Source: Bradyrhizobium manausense
Lineage (GTDB): Bacteria > Pseudomonadota > Alphaproteobacteria > Rhizobiales > Xanthobacteraceae
Direction: 5' to 3'
Assembly (NCBI RefSeq): GCF_001440035.1
Contig: NZ_LJYG01000112.1
Span: 255,791-319,790, forward strand
Length of the DNA stretch: 64,000 nt
In this document: positions 51,586 through 60,941 of the stretch, one piece after another
Position numbering within the stretch: the first letter of the stretch is position 1
Layout: the number at the start of each line of letters is the position of its first letter
The notes under the pieces: model-generated
The model's input: the letters and a program-made list of their open reading frames with translations, nothing else
Database searches by the model: none
Told to the model about the DNA's origin: nothing
Position numbers and translations under genes: made by a program

Positions 51586-52701
51586 ATGCTGTTCGCGCAT
51601 GCGTTCGACAGACCCAACCTGCTCGCCTGGATCCGTCGCCATCGCAATAGCCCGCTGCGGGTCTATGGCCTGGCGCTCGGCTTGATCACCGCTGCCACAC
51701 TCTTGCGTCTGGGCCTGCATCACCAGCTCTCGACCGCATCGCCGTTTACGGCCTACGGCGTACCGGTGCTCTGTGTCTCTCTGCTCGGTGGTTTTTGGCC
51801 CGGTATCGTGACGCTGGCTGCATCCCTTGTTACTGGGTCGATCCTCTTCCTTCCGCCGGCTTTCAGTTTCGCACTCGCGGAGGGAGCAACGTGGCCGCTC
51901 CTGATGTTTGGCACATTCGGAATGATTCACGTCGTCCTGGTTTCCGGAATGATGGCCAGCATCCTGCATCATGACGAGCATCAGCGCTTTCTGTTCGGCG
52001 AATTGCGACATCGTTCGCGCAATCTGTTCGCCGTCGTGCAAGGGATGGCTTCTCGAACGCTGATGGAAAGCGCATCGGTCGGAGCTGCGAGGCAAGCCCT
52101 CGAAACGCGATTGAGATCGTTGGCGCGCACTCACGGGATGCTGGCCGACAGTGGCTGGACCGGAGCGCCACTCGACCAGATCGTATCGGAAGAACTCATG
52201 AGCTTCGCAAACCAGTTCGATTGCGCTGGATGCGACCTCATTCTGGATACGCCGGCTGCTCAAAGCTTCGCGCTTATAATCCACGAACTGGCGACGAACG
52301 CCGTCAAGCATGGGGCGCTATCACAACCGGCGGGCCGGGTCGCGATCAAAGGCTCGATCCTGCAGGACGAGAAGGGAGAGCTGTTCCGATTTGTCTGGAC
52401 TGAGAGCGGAGGACCGGCCGTCTCGGCGCCAAGGCGCAAAGGTTTCGGTAGTTCCATCCTCGATACGATGGCAAATCGATTCGCCTGCCGTGTCGAAGCC
52501 GCGTTTCGTCCCGAAGGGCTGGTCTACGGACTGCAGGTGCCGCTTCACTCGGTGCTGGCACGGGTGCAATCTAGTCACGGGCGCAAATTCTGGAAGACGA
52601 TAGAAAGGTTCTGGCCCGGGTCGCAGCCCATCGGTTCGGCGACGGATCCCGCATTTGCAACGACGCAGCGGCGTCTGGATATCTCAGCTCAAAAGCGTTG
52701 A
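51586..52701 (+). CDS. HWE-family sensor histidine kinase with membrane domain
   Basis: 371 residues. Four N-terminal helices (residues 25-125, DUF4118-like: GLALGLITAATLLRLGL, FTAYGVPVLCVSLLGGFWPGIVTLAASLV) with no separate sensor domain. The kinase core starts FGELRHRSRNLFAVVQGMA with His142 as phosphoacceptor, N-box LIIHELATNAVKHGAL (Asn238), and the HWE mark WTESGG (Trp271, Glu273) before GFGSSILD. HWE kinases feed alphaproteobacterial general stress and light signals. Its partner is probably the receiver protein 50 bases downstream. GGAG lies 7 bases upstream of the ATG. Confidence 0.88.
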   Translation: MLFAHAFDRPNLLAWIRRHRNSPLRVYGLALGLITAATLLRLGLHHQLSTASPFTAYGVPVLCVSLLGGFWPGIVTLAASLVTGSILFLPPAFSFALAEGATWPLLMFGTFGMIHVVLVSGMMASILHHDEHQRFLFGELRHRSRNLFAVVQGMASRTLMESASVGAARQALETRLRSLARTHGMLADSGWTGAPLDQIVSEELMSFANQFDCAGCDLILDTPAAQSFALIIHELATNAVKHGALSQPAGRVAIKGSILQDEKGELFRFVWTESGGPAVSAPRRKGFGSSILDTMANRFACRVEAAFRPEGLVYGLQVPLHSVLARVQSSHGRKFWKTIERFWPGSQPIGSATDPAFATTQRRLDISAQKR

Positions 52702-52751
52702 GCCGCCTGCCGCAACACGGATCATACGGCATTAGCTGAAAGGTACAGCCC

Positions 52752-53159
52752 ATGGCTTCGGTGTTTTTGGTGGAGGATGAAGTGCTCATCCGGATGCTGG
52801 TCGCGGACATGGTGACGGAGCTTGGCCACGCGGTTGCAGCCGAAGCTGGGGACTTATCCTCGGCGCTGGATCACGCGAACAGTGCTGTCTTCGATATGGC
52901 GGTCCTGGACGTGTGGCTAGGTCGGGACAGCATCGAGCCTGTGGCGAACGCTCTCGCAAATCGCAACATCCCATTCGCATTCGCCAGCGGCGTCGGAGCG
53001 GAGGGAGTGCCAGAGCAATTCCGAGAGCGCCCACGGCTCCAAAAGCCCTTCGCGATGGCGCAGCTTGAACGCTGTTTCGTTCAATTGTTGGCCCAAGCAC
53101 CAACAAATGCGGTTACGCCGCGCGCATGTCTTCCAGGAACTTCCCGACCTCGAGCTTGA
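52752..53159 (+). CDS. Single-domain response regulator (CheY-like receiver)
   Basis: 135 residues: an almost complete receiver with acidic pair Glu8/Asp9 (LVEDEVLI), phosphoacceptor Asp53 (VLDVWLG), Ser79-Gly80 and Lys98 in LQKPF; no output domain. It most likely takes phosphate from the HWE kinase upstream and passes it on or acts by binding. The last 15 codons overlap the convergent chemoreceptor gene, so residues from about 120 on may be a tail without structure. Confidence 0.88.
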   Translation: MASVFLVEDEVLIRMLVADMVTELGHAVAAEAGDLSSALDHANSAVFDMAVLDVWLGRDSIEPVANALANRNIPFAFASGVGAEGVPEQFRERPRLQKPFAMAQLERCFVQLLAQAPTNAVTPRACLPGTSRPRA

Positions 53160-55224
53160 GCCGGCCGGAGTCTGCGGCGAGCAACTGGGCGGTGGCCAAC
53201 ACATGCGAGGAGGCCGAGCCGGTCTCGCTCGCGCCGTGCCGGACGTCGGTGACGTTTGCGGAGACCTGCTGGGTGCCGTTCGCCGCCTGCTGCACGTTGC
53301 GGGCGATTTCCTGCGTGGCCGCGCCTTGCTCTTCGACGGCGGCAGCGATGGCCGAGGAGATTTCCGACAGCTTCTCGATCGTGCCGCTGATCTCCCTGAT
53401 CGCGCCGACCGATTCCTGTGTCGCGGACTGGACGCTGGTAATCTGTTGACGGATTTCCTCGGTTGCTTTCGCCGTCTGCTGCGCCAGCGCTTTCACCTCG
53501 GAGGCGACCACGGCAAAGCCGCGGCCGCTATCGCCGGCGCGCGCCGCCTCGATGGTGGCGTTCAGCGCCAGCAGATTGGTTTGGCTGGCGATCGAGTCGA
53601 TCAGTTCCACGACGTCACCGATCCGACCCGCGGCCTGCGACAATTCGCTGACGCGTTCATTGGTGCGGCTAGCCTGGTCAACCGCGTCTCCGGCGATGCG
53701 TGCGGAGTCCTGGACCTGGCGGCTGATCTCGTGGACCGAGGAGGTCAGTTCCTCGGTGGCGGAGGCTACCGACTGCACGTTGGCGGAGGCTTCATTTGAG
53801 GCGTCTGCGACCGCCATCGACAGCACCTTCGACCGATCGGCCGTGGTGTTCAGTGTACCGGCGGAAGCCTCGAGTTCGGTCGCCGCGGACGAAACCGTGT
53901 TCACGATCTCGCCGACCATGGCCTCGAAATTGCGCGTGATGGTCTCGACGCGGCGGCTGCGCGCGATCTGCGCTTCGGCGTCACGCGCGACTGCCTCGTC
54001 CGCGAGTTTTTTCGCGATCAGCGCATCCTTGAAGATCTGGAGCGCGTTCGCCATGGTACCGATCTCGTCGCCGCGATGTCCGTCCGGAATTGCGACATCG
54101 AGATCGCGGTCGGCAAGCCGCAGCGTCGCGCCCGTCAGTCGAGTCAGCGGGCGGATGACCTGGCGCATCACCGCGACGACGACTGCGAGCGAGGTGGCGA
54201 ACACGACGAAGAGAGCCGCAAGCGCCCAGACGAGCCGGGTCTGCGCCTGCGCGATCGCTGCGTCATTGGCCCTGTGGGCAAAGCTCAAGGCGGCGTCGCG
54301 CAGACCCAGCACGCTGTTCAGGACGGTCCCCCAGTCGGCCTCGCCGACCGGGGAAGGACGCCCCTCGCGCGCGGCCGCGGCGACGTCGCGAAACCGTGGC
54401 TCGCCTTCATCCATCAGTGTCGTGCGCACCGGCTTGATGGCGTTCACGAGCTCAGGCGCATCTCCGGCGTTGTGCACACCTTGCTCGATCTGCTTCCAGA
54501 TCAGCGCGACCTGGCCGCTCAGCTCGGTCGCTTCGACGATCTGTGCCGCGGACATGGGCTGCTTACGGACCAGAAGGCCGAGGAGCGCCGCACGGGAGCC
54601 GTTGATCGCGCGCATGGCTTGCGCTCTTTGTGCGAGCTCCGCCGACGGCAGCAGATTTTCGATGTCGCTTCCGACGCGCGACAGGCTGATCAAGGCTTCG
54701 CTTGTCGCCGCCGTGAGCGCATCGACCGCGCGGGCCAGACCGTCGACGATGGCCGACTGGCTGTTGGCGGGGCGCTGCGCCTTGGGCTGCATCGCCGCCT
54801 GACGCGCGACATTGCGCGTATTCTGCAAGGCTGTTTCGGCGGCTTCGATCGATCCCGCCGGCAGCTCAGCCGCGCGAATGGCCTGCTTTGCGGCACCGAT
54901 CGCTTCGTCCGTGGCGGCGAGTGCCTTGTCCAGAGCGGACAGGTTCTCGGGCGTGGTAGCATCGGTCAAACCCATGACCGCGAACCAGGCGGAGCGTTCG
55001 GCCGGGATCCGGCTGTTGGCCTTCATCACCAGCTCGAATGCGGACAGCGCGCGCGCCGCGGCTTCGCTCTTGCGGAGATCGCCCCATCCGTTCCAGGCGA
55101 TTGCTGCCGCAAAAGCCACCGCGAGAAGGCTCGTGATCAGATTGCCGGCCAGCAACCGCCATCGCAGGCTGATGCCCTTATGTCGACTGACGGATGAGTC
55201 CGGTGGAGAGGAAGGATCTGACAT
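53113..55224 (-). CDS. Methyl-accepting chemotaxis protein
   Basis: 703 residues from the ATG ending at 55224 (MSDPSSPPDSSVSRHKG). TM1 near residues 24-46 (LLAGNLITSLLAVAFAAAIAW), a helical periplasmic sensor domain of about 280 residues, TM2 (LVWALAALFVVFATSLAVVVAV), HAMP (VIRPLTRLTGATLRLADRDL... DEIGTMANALQIFKD) and a long signalling coiled coil with hairpin tip IASQTNLLALNATIEAARAGDSGRGFAVVASEV. Signal unknown. Its 3' end overlaps the response regulator gene by 47 bases on the other strand. Confidence 0.93.
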   Translation of the reverse strand: MSDPSSPPDSSVSRHKGISLRWRLLAGNLITSLLAVAFAAAIAWNGWGDLRKSEAAARALSAFELVMKANSRIPAERSAWFAVMGLTDATTPENLSALDKALAATDEAIGAAKQAIRAAELPAGSIEAAETALQNTRNVARQAAMQPKAQRPANSQSAIVDGLARAVDALTAATSEALISLSRVGSDIENLLPSAELAQRAQAMRAINGSRAALLGLLVRKQPMSAAQIVEATELSGQVALIWKQIEQGVHNAGDAPELVNAIKPVRTTLMDEGEPRFRDVAAAAREGRPSPVGEADWGTVLNSVLGLRDAALSFAHRANDAAIAQAQTRLVWALAALFVVFATSLAVVVAVMRQVIRPLTRLTGATLRLADRDLDVAIPDGHRGDEIGTMANALQIFKDALIAKKLADEAVARDAEAQIARSRRVETITRNFEAMVGEIVNTVSSAATELEASAGTLNTTADRSKVLSMAVADASNEASANVQSVASATEELTSSVHEISRQVQDSARIAGDAVDQASRTNERVSELSQAAGRIGDVVELIDSIASQTNLLALNATIEAARAGDSGRGFAVVASEVKALAQQTAKATEEIRQQITSVQSATQESVGAIREISGTIEKLSEISSAIAAAVEEQGAATQEIARNVQQAANGTQQVSANVTDVRHGASETGSASSHVLATAQLLAADSGRLKLEVGKFLEDMRAA

Positions 55225-55459
55225 CGTAGCACCAGGGCAAAATCGCGCGATTTGGCTGTGGAAGGGACCGATGGGCCACTCCCCCGGGGCACGGTACTTC
55301 GCAATCGCAACCAAACCCTTACGCTTGGAACCCGGGCGTTTACGGATGCCGATCATCGACCTGAGGCAAAGACTGACGTCCGCGACGATCCTGAACGGGC
55401 GATCCCAATGCCCAACGCCTGCTCATCGCGAGGCCGCCCCCTACCGACGGCGGAGTAGC

Positions 55460-56062
55460 CTAGTCCCGCTCCGACTGCGCCTCGACGGCCTGCACCGCTA
55501 CGCTCGCCACCTGACGCAGCGCGTCGCGGTCGGAGCCCGACGATGCCATCACGCCCATGCCGACCGAGACGGCCGACACATAGCGCGCGAGCGCGGCGGG
55601 ATCGGATGCCGGCTTCAGGTCGCCCTCCGCCTTGGCGCGGATGAAACGCTCGCGGAGCTGGTCTTCGTTCTGGGCTCTGCGCGCGGCAAGCTCGAAGGGG
55701 ACGTTCTCGGAGCCAGTGCCGCAGGCGATGCCGCCTTGCACGAGCAGGCAGCCGGGCGGATTGGCGGGATCGGTCTGCTTCTCGGCGATGCCCATCAGCA
55801 TCCGCTCGGCGACCTCGCGGGCAGTCGGTGCGGACACCACCTCGTCCATCCAGGCGCCGCGCAATTTGGTGTAGCGGTCGAGCGCGGCCTTGAGCAGGCC
55901 TTCCTTGTTGCCGAAACAGGCATACAGGCTCGGCGGGTTGATCCCCATGGCCTCCGTGAGCTGGGCAATCGTGGCGCCTTCATAGCCGTGGCGCCAAAAT
56001 ACTTCCATCGCCCGGTCCAACGCGACGTCAGCGTCGAATTCGCGGGGGCGTCCCATGCCCAT
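55460..56062 (-). CDS. TetR-family transcriptional repressor of the RND pump
   Basis: 200 residues. HTH YEGATIAQLTEAMGINPPSLYACFGNKEGLL (residues 27-58), then an all-helical ligand domain starting ALDRYTKLRGAWMDEV, with PPGCLLVQGG typical of the AcrR/YxaF subset. GAGGAG lies 9 bases upstream of the ATG ending at 56062. It diverges from the RND adaptor gene (202-base gap), where a 36-bp palindrome lies before the adaptor, so it should repress the pump and release on binding its substrate. Confidence 0.9.
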   Translation of the reverse strand: MGMGRPREFDADVALDRAMEVFWRHGYEGATIAQLTEAMGINPPSLYACFGNKEGLLKAALDRYTKLRGAWMDEVVSAPTAREVAERMLMGIAEKQTDPANPPGCLLVQGGIACGTGSENVPFELAARRAQNEDQLRERFIRAKAEGDLKPASDPAALARYVSAVSVGMGVMASSGSDRDALRQVASVAVQAVEAQSERD

Positions 56063-56222
56063 GTCACTGATCTCCTCGGATTCGGCGCCGTCCCTCGATC
56101 TTAACGCCAGCTCCTATCTAATTGTTCTATCTTTCTTTTCTTTTCCGCCTTCCCATTCTTGCGGTAAGCGGCTACAATTTTCTTAGCGAACGGTACATAA
56201 GTATCTTGCGCTGCGATATCCA

Positions 56223-56258
56223 GCTCCACATCTGTAGTGAACACTACATATCTGGAGC
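56223..56258. promoter_or_regulatory. 36-bp palindromic operator before the RND adaptor gene
   Basis: The core is TGTAGTG-AA-CACTACA (56233-56248, perfect 7-bp arms). The same centre of symmetry also pairs GCTCCA (56223-56228) with TGGAGC (56253-56258); 15 of 18 base pairs match. The right end covers GGAG (56254-56257), the ribosome site of the ATG at 56265, so binding would block both transcription and translation. It is the likely TetR site. Confidence 0.65.
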
Positions 56259-56264
56259 GCGCAA

Positions 56265-57506
56265 ATGCCCCCCACCCCAAAAGTCTCTCGTCCCGGCCGC
56301 ATCCGCCGTCTTCTCGGTGGCGCCGCTGTTGTGGGCGCCCTCGCCGTGGCCGGCTCGATCGCGACCGGCCACTACTTCCGTTCGGCCCAGGCCACCGCAA
56401 CGGCGGCCGCGGCCGAACAGGCCGTGCCGGTGACGGTCGCTCTGATCGAGCCGAAGCAGACCGTGCTGTGGGACGATTTCTCCGGCCGGCTCGAGGCGAT
56501 CCAGCGCGTCGAGCTGCGGCCGCGCGTTGCCGGTGCGATCCTGTCGACCAATTTCACCGAAGGCGCGCTGGTGAAGGCCGGCGACGTTCTCTTCAAGATT
56601 GATCCGGCGCCTTATGCCGCCGAGGTCGACAAGGCTGCCGCACAGCTCGAAGCCGCGAAGGCGCGCGTCGTCTTCACCCAGAGCGAGCTCGAACGCGGCG
56701 CGCAGCTGGTCGGCAACGCCGTGGTGACGCGGCGCGACTACGACCAGCGCGACAACGCCAATCGCGAGGCCATCGCCAACGTCAAGGCGGCCGAGGCGAC
56801 GCTGCAGACCGCAAAGCTCAATCTCGACTACACCGAGGTGCGCGCGCCTGTTGACGGCCGCGTCGGCAAGATCGAGGTCACCGTCGGCAATCTCGTCGCG
56901 GCCGGCACCGCCTCTCCCATCCTGACCTCGCTGGTCTCGGTCAATCCGATCTACGCCTCGTTCGATGCGGATGAAGAGGTCGTGCTGCGGGCGCTGAATT
57001 CGATCGCGGATGGCAGCGGCAAGCGCGGCAATCTCGACCAGATCCCGGTGGAGATGACGACGTCAGGCGGCCTTTCGGCCAAGGGCCACATCCAGCTCAT
57101 CGACAACCAGGTCAACGGCCAGAGCGGCACCATCCGCGTCCGCGCGGTCTTCCAGAACGACGACGGGCGTCTGATCCCCGGCCAGTTCGCCCGCGTGCGG
57201 ATGGGCCAGCCGATGCAGCAGACCCTGGTGATGATCGACGAACGCGCGATCGGCACCGACCAGGACAAGAAGTTCGTGATGGCTGTAGGCGATGACAGCC
57301 GCGCAGTGTATCGGCCGATCACGCTCGGCGGCGCGGTCGACGGCCTGCGCATCGTCACCGCGGGGCTCAAGACCGGCGATCGCATCGTCGTCAACGGTCT
57401 GCAACGCGTGCGTCCGGGCGCCCTCCTCAAGACGGAAGTGGCGGCGATGGGTGCGCGCGGGCAGCAAGCTTCCAACCACAGCAACCAGAACGTGGTGCAA
57501 CGCTAG
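56265..57506 (+). CDS. RND efflux periplasmic adaptor (MexE/AcrA type)
   Basis: 413 residues. N-terminal membrane anchor (GAAVVGALAVAGSIATGHYF), lipoyl half-motifs LRPRVAGAILSTNFTEGALVKAGDVLFKIDPAPYAAEVDKAAAQL and LNLDYTEVRAPVDGRVGKIEVTVGNLVAAG, then the beta-barrel and VDGLRIVTAGLKTGDRIVVNGLQRVRPGALL. It joins the pump at 57692 to an outer-membrane channel not in this operon. GGAG lies 7 bases upstream. Its Ser/Asn-rich end (QQASNHSNQNVVQR) is unusual but harmless. Confidence 0.92.
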   Translation: MPPTPKVSRPGRIRRLLGGAAVVGALAVAGSIATGHYFRSAQATATAAAAEQAVPVTVALIEPKQTVLWDDFSGRLEAIQRVELRPRVAGAILSTNFTEGALVKAGDVLFKIDPAPYAAEVDKAAAQLEAAKARVVFTQSELERGAQLVGNAVVTRRDYDQRDNANREAIANVKAAEATLQTAKLNLDYTEVRAPVDGRVGKIEVTVGNLVAAGTASPILTSLVSVNPIYASFDADEEVVLRALNSIADGSGKRGNLDQIPVEMTTSGGLSAKGHIQLIDNQVNGQSGTIRVRAVFQNDDGRLIPGQFARVRMGQPMQQTLVMIDERAIGTDQDKKFVMAVGDDSRAVYRPITLGGAVDGLRIVTAGLKTGDRIVVNGLQRVRPGALLKTEVAAMGARGQQASNHSNQNVVQR

Positions 57507-57515
57507 TCTTGCCGA

Positions 57516-57645
57516 CATTCCGGGGCGCGCGCAGCGCGAACTATGGTGCGCAATTGCGCACCTGAGAATCTAGAAGTTACTGAACTCCGATCACATCACC
57601 TCTGGATTCCGGGTTCGCGGGCTTCGCCCGCGCCCCGGAATGACG
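57516..57645. repeat. Intergenic palindromic repeat, copy D (long form)
   Basis: CATTCCGGGGCGCGCGCAG at one end and GCCCGCGCCCCGGAATGAC at the other. Compared with copies B and C it has an extra middle part with GGTGCGCAATTGCGCACC (57545-57562), an exact 18-bp palindrome. It splits the adaptor and pump genes of the RND operon and may set the ratio of the two proteins. Confidence 0.85.
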
Positions 57646-57691
57646 GGGAGAGCTGTCGGAGAACCGCAGGATATTGCCCAGGGGCGAAGCC

Positions 57692-60600
57692 ATGAATCTC
57701 TCAAAGTTCTTCATCGATCGTCCGATCTTCGCCGGCGTGCTGTCGGTGCTGATCTTCCTCGCCGGGCTGATCTCGCTGTTCGCGATGCCGATCTCGGAAT
57801 ACCCTGACGTGGTGCCGCCCTCCGTCCTGGTGCGGGCGACCTATCCCGGCGCCAATCCCAAGGTGATCGCGGAAACGGTGGCGACGCCGATCGAGGAGCA
57901 GATCAACGGCGTCGAAGGCATGCTCTACATGTCGAGCCAGGCCACCACTGACGGCGCGATGACGCTGACGGTGACGTTCCGCCTCGGCACCGACCCCGAC
58001 AAGGCGACGCAGCTGGTTCAGAACCGGGTGCAGCAGGCCGAGCCGCGCCTGCCGGCCGTGGTGCGCCAGCTCGGAATCATCACCAAGAAGTCGTCGCCCG
58101 ACCTCACCATGGTCGTGCATCTGTTGTCGCCGAACAACCGCTACGACATGACCTATTTGCGCAACTACGCGGTGCTGAACGTCAAGGACCGCCTGGCGCG
58201 GATCGACGGCGTCGGCGACGTCCAGCTCTATGGCGCCGGCGACTATTCGATGCGGGTCTGGGTCGATCCGCAGAAGGCGGCCGAGCACGGCCTGACCGCC
58301 AGCGACATCGTCAAGGCGATCCAGGCGCAGAACGTCGAGGCCGCCGCCGGCGTGGTCGGCTCATCGCCGAACGTCAGGGGTATCGACCTGCAGCTCTCCG
58401 TCAATGCGGAGGGGCGGCTCGCCAACGAAGAGCAGTTCGGCGACATCGTGGTCAAGACAGGCACGCGCGGCGAAGTCGTGCGCCTGCGTGACGTCGCGCG
58501 CATCGAGCTGGGAGCCTCCGAATACGGCCTGCGCTCGCTGCTCGACAACAAGCAGGCGGTGGCGATCCCGATCTTCCAGGCGCCCGGCTCCAACGCGCTG
58601 CAGATTTCCGATCACGTCCGTGCCACCATGGCGGAGATCAAGAAGAACATGCCGGAGGGCGTGTCCTACCAGATCGTCTACGATCCCACCCAGTTCGTGC
58701 GCTCCTCGATCGAGGCCGTGATCCATACGCTGCTGGAGGCGATCGCGCTGGTGGTGCTGGTCGTGATCCTGTTCCTGCAGACTTGGCGCGCCTCGATCAT
58801 CCCGCTGCTGGCCGTGCCGGTGTCGATCGTCGGCACCTTCGCGGTGATGCACGTGTTCGGCTTCTCCATCAACGCGCTCAGCCTGTTCGGCCTCGTGCTC
58901 GCGATCGGCATCGTCGTCGACGACGCCATCGTCGTGGTCGAGAATGTCGAGCGCAACATCGAGGCCGGACTATCGCCGCGCGATGCGACCTATCAGGCGA
59001 TGCGCGAGGTCTCGGGGCCGATCATCGCGATCGCGATGGTGCTGATCGCGGTGTTCGTGCCGCTCGCCTTCATCTCCGGCCTGACGGGACAGTTCTACAA
59101 GCAGTTCGCGCTGACGATCGCGATCTCGACCGTGATCTCGGCGATCAACTCGCTGACCTTGTCGCCGGCGCTGTCGGCGCTGTTGCTCAAGGGCCACGAC
59201 GAGCCGAAGGATCGGCTGACGATCATTCTCGAAAAGGGTTTTGGCTGGTTCTTCCGCCGCTTCAACCGGGCCTTCACCTACTCCTCGAACAGCTATAGCG
59301 GCACGGTGACCAAGGTGATCTCGGGCAAGGCCGCGGTGATGGGTCTCTACGTCGTCCTCGTCGGCGTCACCGCTTTCCTGTTCCAGCAGGTGCCTGGTGG
59401 CTTCGTGCCGGGCCAGGACAAGCAATATCTGGTCGGCTTCTCGCGCCTGCCCGATGGCGCCACGCTCGACCGCACCGAAGAGGTGATCCGCAAGATGAGC
59501 GACATCGCGCTGACCCAGCCCGGCGTCGAGAGCTCGGTTGCCTTCCCGGGCCTGTCGATCTCCGGCTTCACCAACTCCTCCAACGCCGGCATCGTGTTCT
59601 CGACGCTGAAACCGTTCGACGAGCGCAAGGATCCCTCGCTGAGCGGCCCTGCGCTCGCCGCCGAGCTGAACAAGAAATATGCCGGCATCCAGGAAGCCTT
59701 CATCGCCATATTCCCGCCGCCGCCGGTCAACGGCCTCGGCACCATCGGCGGCTTCAAGCTGCAGATCGAAGATCGTGCTGGTTTGGGCTATGACGCGCTG
59801 AACGAGGCGACCAAGGCGTTCATGGCGGCGATGCAGAAGGCGCCGGAGATCGCCGGCGTGTTCTCGAGCTTCCAGGTCAACGTGCCCCAGCTGTTCGCCG
59901 ATATCGACCGCACCAAGGCGCTGCAACTGGGCGTGCCCGTGACCGAGGTGTTCAACACGCTGCAGATTTACCTCGGCTCCTACTACGTCAACGACTTCAA
60001 CAAGTTTGGCCGCACCTATTCAGTCCGGGTCCAGGCCGACGCGCCGTTCCGTGCCCGTGCCGACGATATCAGGCAGTTGAAGGTGCGCTCGTCCTCCGGC
60101 GACATGGTACCGCTGTCGGCTCTGCTGACGATCCGCCAGAGCGCGGGTCCGGAGCGCGCGATCCGCTATAACGGCTTCCTGTCGTCCGACATCAACGCCG
60201 CCGCTGCGCCCGGTTACTCCTCAGGCCAGGCGCAGGAAGCGGCGACGCGCATCGCGGCGGAGGTGCTGCCACCCGGCTTTGCCTTCGAATGGACCGACCT
60301 GACCTATCAGGAGTTCATCGCCGGCAATTCCGGGCTCTGGGTGTTCCCGCTGGCGATCCTGCTGGTGTTCCTGGTGCTGGCCGCGCTTTATGAGAGCCTC
60401 ACTTTGCCGCTCTCGATCATCATGATCGTGCCGATGGGCCTGTTGGCTGCGATGTTCGGCGTCTGGCTCTCCAAAGGTGACAACAACGTCTTCACCCAGA
60501 TCGGCCTCATCGTGCTGGTGGGACTCTCCGCCAAGAACGCGATCCTGATCGTCGAATTCGCCCGCGAGCTTGAATTCGCCGGCCGCACGCCGATCCGGGC

Positions 60601-60904
60601 CGCGATCGAAGCGAGCCGGCTGCGCCTGCGTCCGATCCTGATGACGTCGATGGCGTTCATCATGGGCGTGCTGCCGCTGGTGCTCTCGACCGGCGCCGGT
60701 TCCGAGATGCGGCGCGCGATGGGCGTTGCCGTGTTCTCCGGCATGATCGGCGTCACCGTGTTCGGCCTGTTCCTGACGCCGGTGTTCTATGTGCAGCTGC
60801 GGACCGTCACCGGCATGAAGCCGCTGGTACATCACGGCAGCGACATCAGCGCGGCACCGGTGCAGGGCTCGGTACAGGGCTCGGTCGCCAATCCCGGGCA
60901 CTAA
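57692..60904 (+). CDS. RND multidrug efflux pump (HAE1, MexF/AcrB type)
   Basis: 1070 residues from the ATG at 57692 (MNLSKFFIDRPIFAGVLSVLIFLAGL), with AGGGG 7 bases upstream; a TTG at 57674 is an alternative. 12 helices; the TM4 relay reads LAIGIVVDDAIVVVENVERNI and the later LIVLVGLSAKNAILIVEFARELE. The periplasmic funnel and the GGFVPGQDKQYLVGFSRLPDGATLDRTEEV loop match MexF-like pumps. It lies 185 bases after the adaptor gene, separated by the repeat. Confidence 0.93.
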   Translation: MNLSKFFIDRPIFAGVLSVLIFLAGLISLFAMPISEYPDVVPPSVLVRATYPGANPKVIAETVATPIEEQINGVEGMLYMSSQATTDGAMTLTVTFRLGTDPDKATQLVQNRVQQAEPRLPAVVRQLGIITKKSSPDLTMVVHLLSPNNRYDMTYLRNYAVLNVKDRLARIDGVGDVQLYGAGDYSMRVWVDPQKAAEHGLTASDIVKAIQAQNVEAAAGVVGSSPNVRGIDLQLSVNAEGRLANEEQFGDIVVKTGTRGEVVRLRDVARIELGASEYGLRSLLDNKQAVAIPIFQAPGSNALQISDHVRATMAEIKKNMPEGVSYQIVYDPTQFVRSSIEAVIHTLLEAIALVVLVVILFLQTWRASIIPLLAVPVSIVGTFAVMHVFGFSINALSLFGLVLAIGIVVDDAIVVVENVERNIEAGLSPRDATYQAMREVSGPIIAIAMVLIAVFVPLAFISGLTGQFYKQFALTIAISTVISAINSLTLSPALSALLLKGHDEPKDRLTIILEKGFGWFFRRFNRAFTYSSNSYSGTVTKVISGKAAVMGLYVVLVGVTAFLFQQVPGGFVPGQDKQYLVGFSRLPDGATLDRTEEVIRKMSDIALTQPGVESSVAFPGLSISGFTNSSNAGIVFSTLKPFDERKDPSLSGPALAAELNKKYAGIQEAFIAIFPPPPVNGLGTIGGFKLQIEDRAGLGYDALNEATKAFMAAMQKAPEIAGVFSSFQVNVPQLFADIDRTKALQLGVPVTEVFNTLQIYLGSYYVNDFNKFGRTYSVRVQADAPFRARADDIRQLKVRSSSGDMVPLSALLTIRQSAGPERAIRYNGFLSSDINAAAAPGYSSGQAQEAATRIAAEVLPPGFAFEWTDLTYQEFIAGNSGLWVFPLAILLVFLVLAALYESLTLPLSIIMIVPMGLLAAMFGVWLSKGDNNVFTQIGLIVLVGLSAKNAILIVEFARELEFAGRTPIRAAIEASRLRLRPILMTSMAFIMGVLPLVLSTGAGSEMRRAMGVAVFSGMIGVTVFGLFLTPVFYVQLRTVTGMKPLVHHGSDISAAPVQGSVQGSVANPGH

Positions 60905-60941
60905 AGCCTGATGGGACCGGACAACCAGATCGCGCCTCGAT

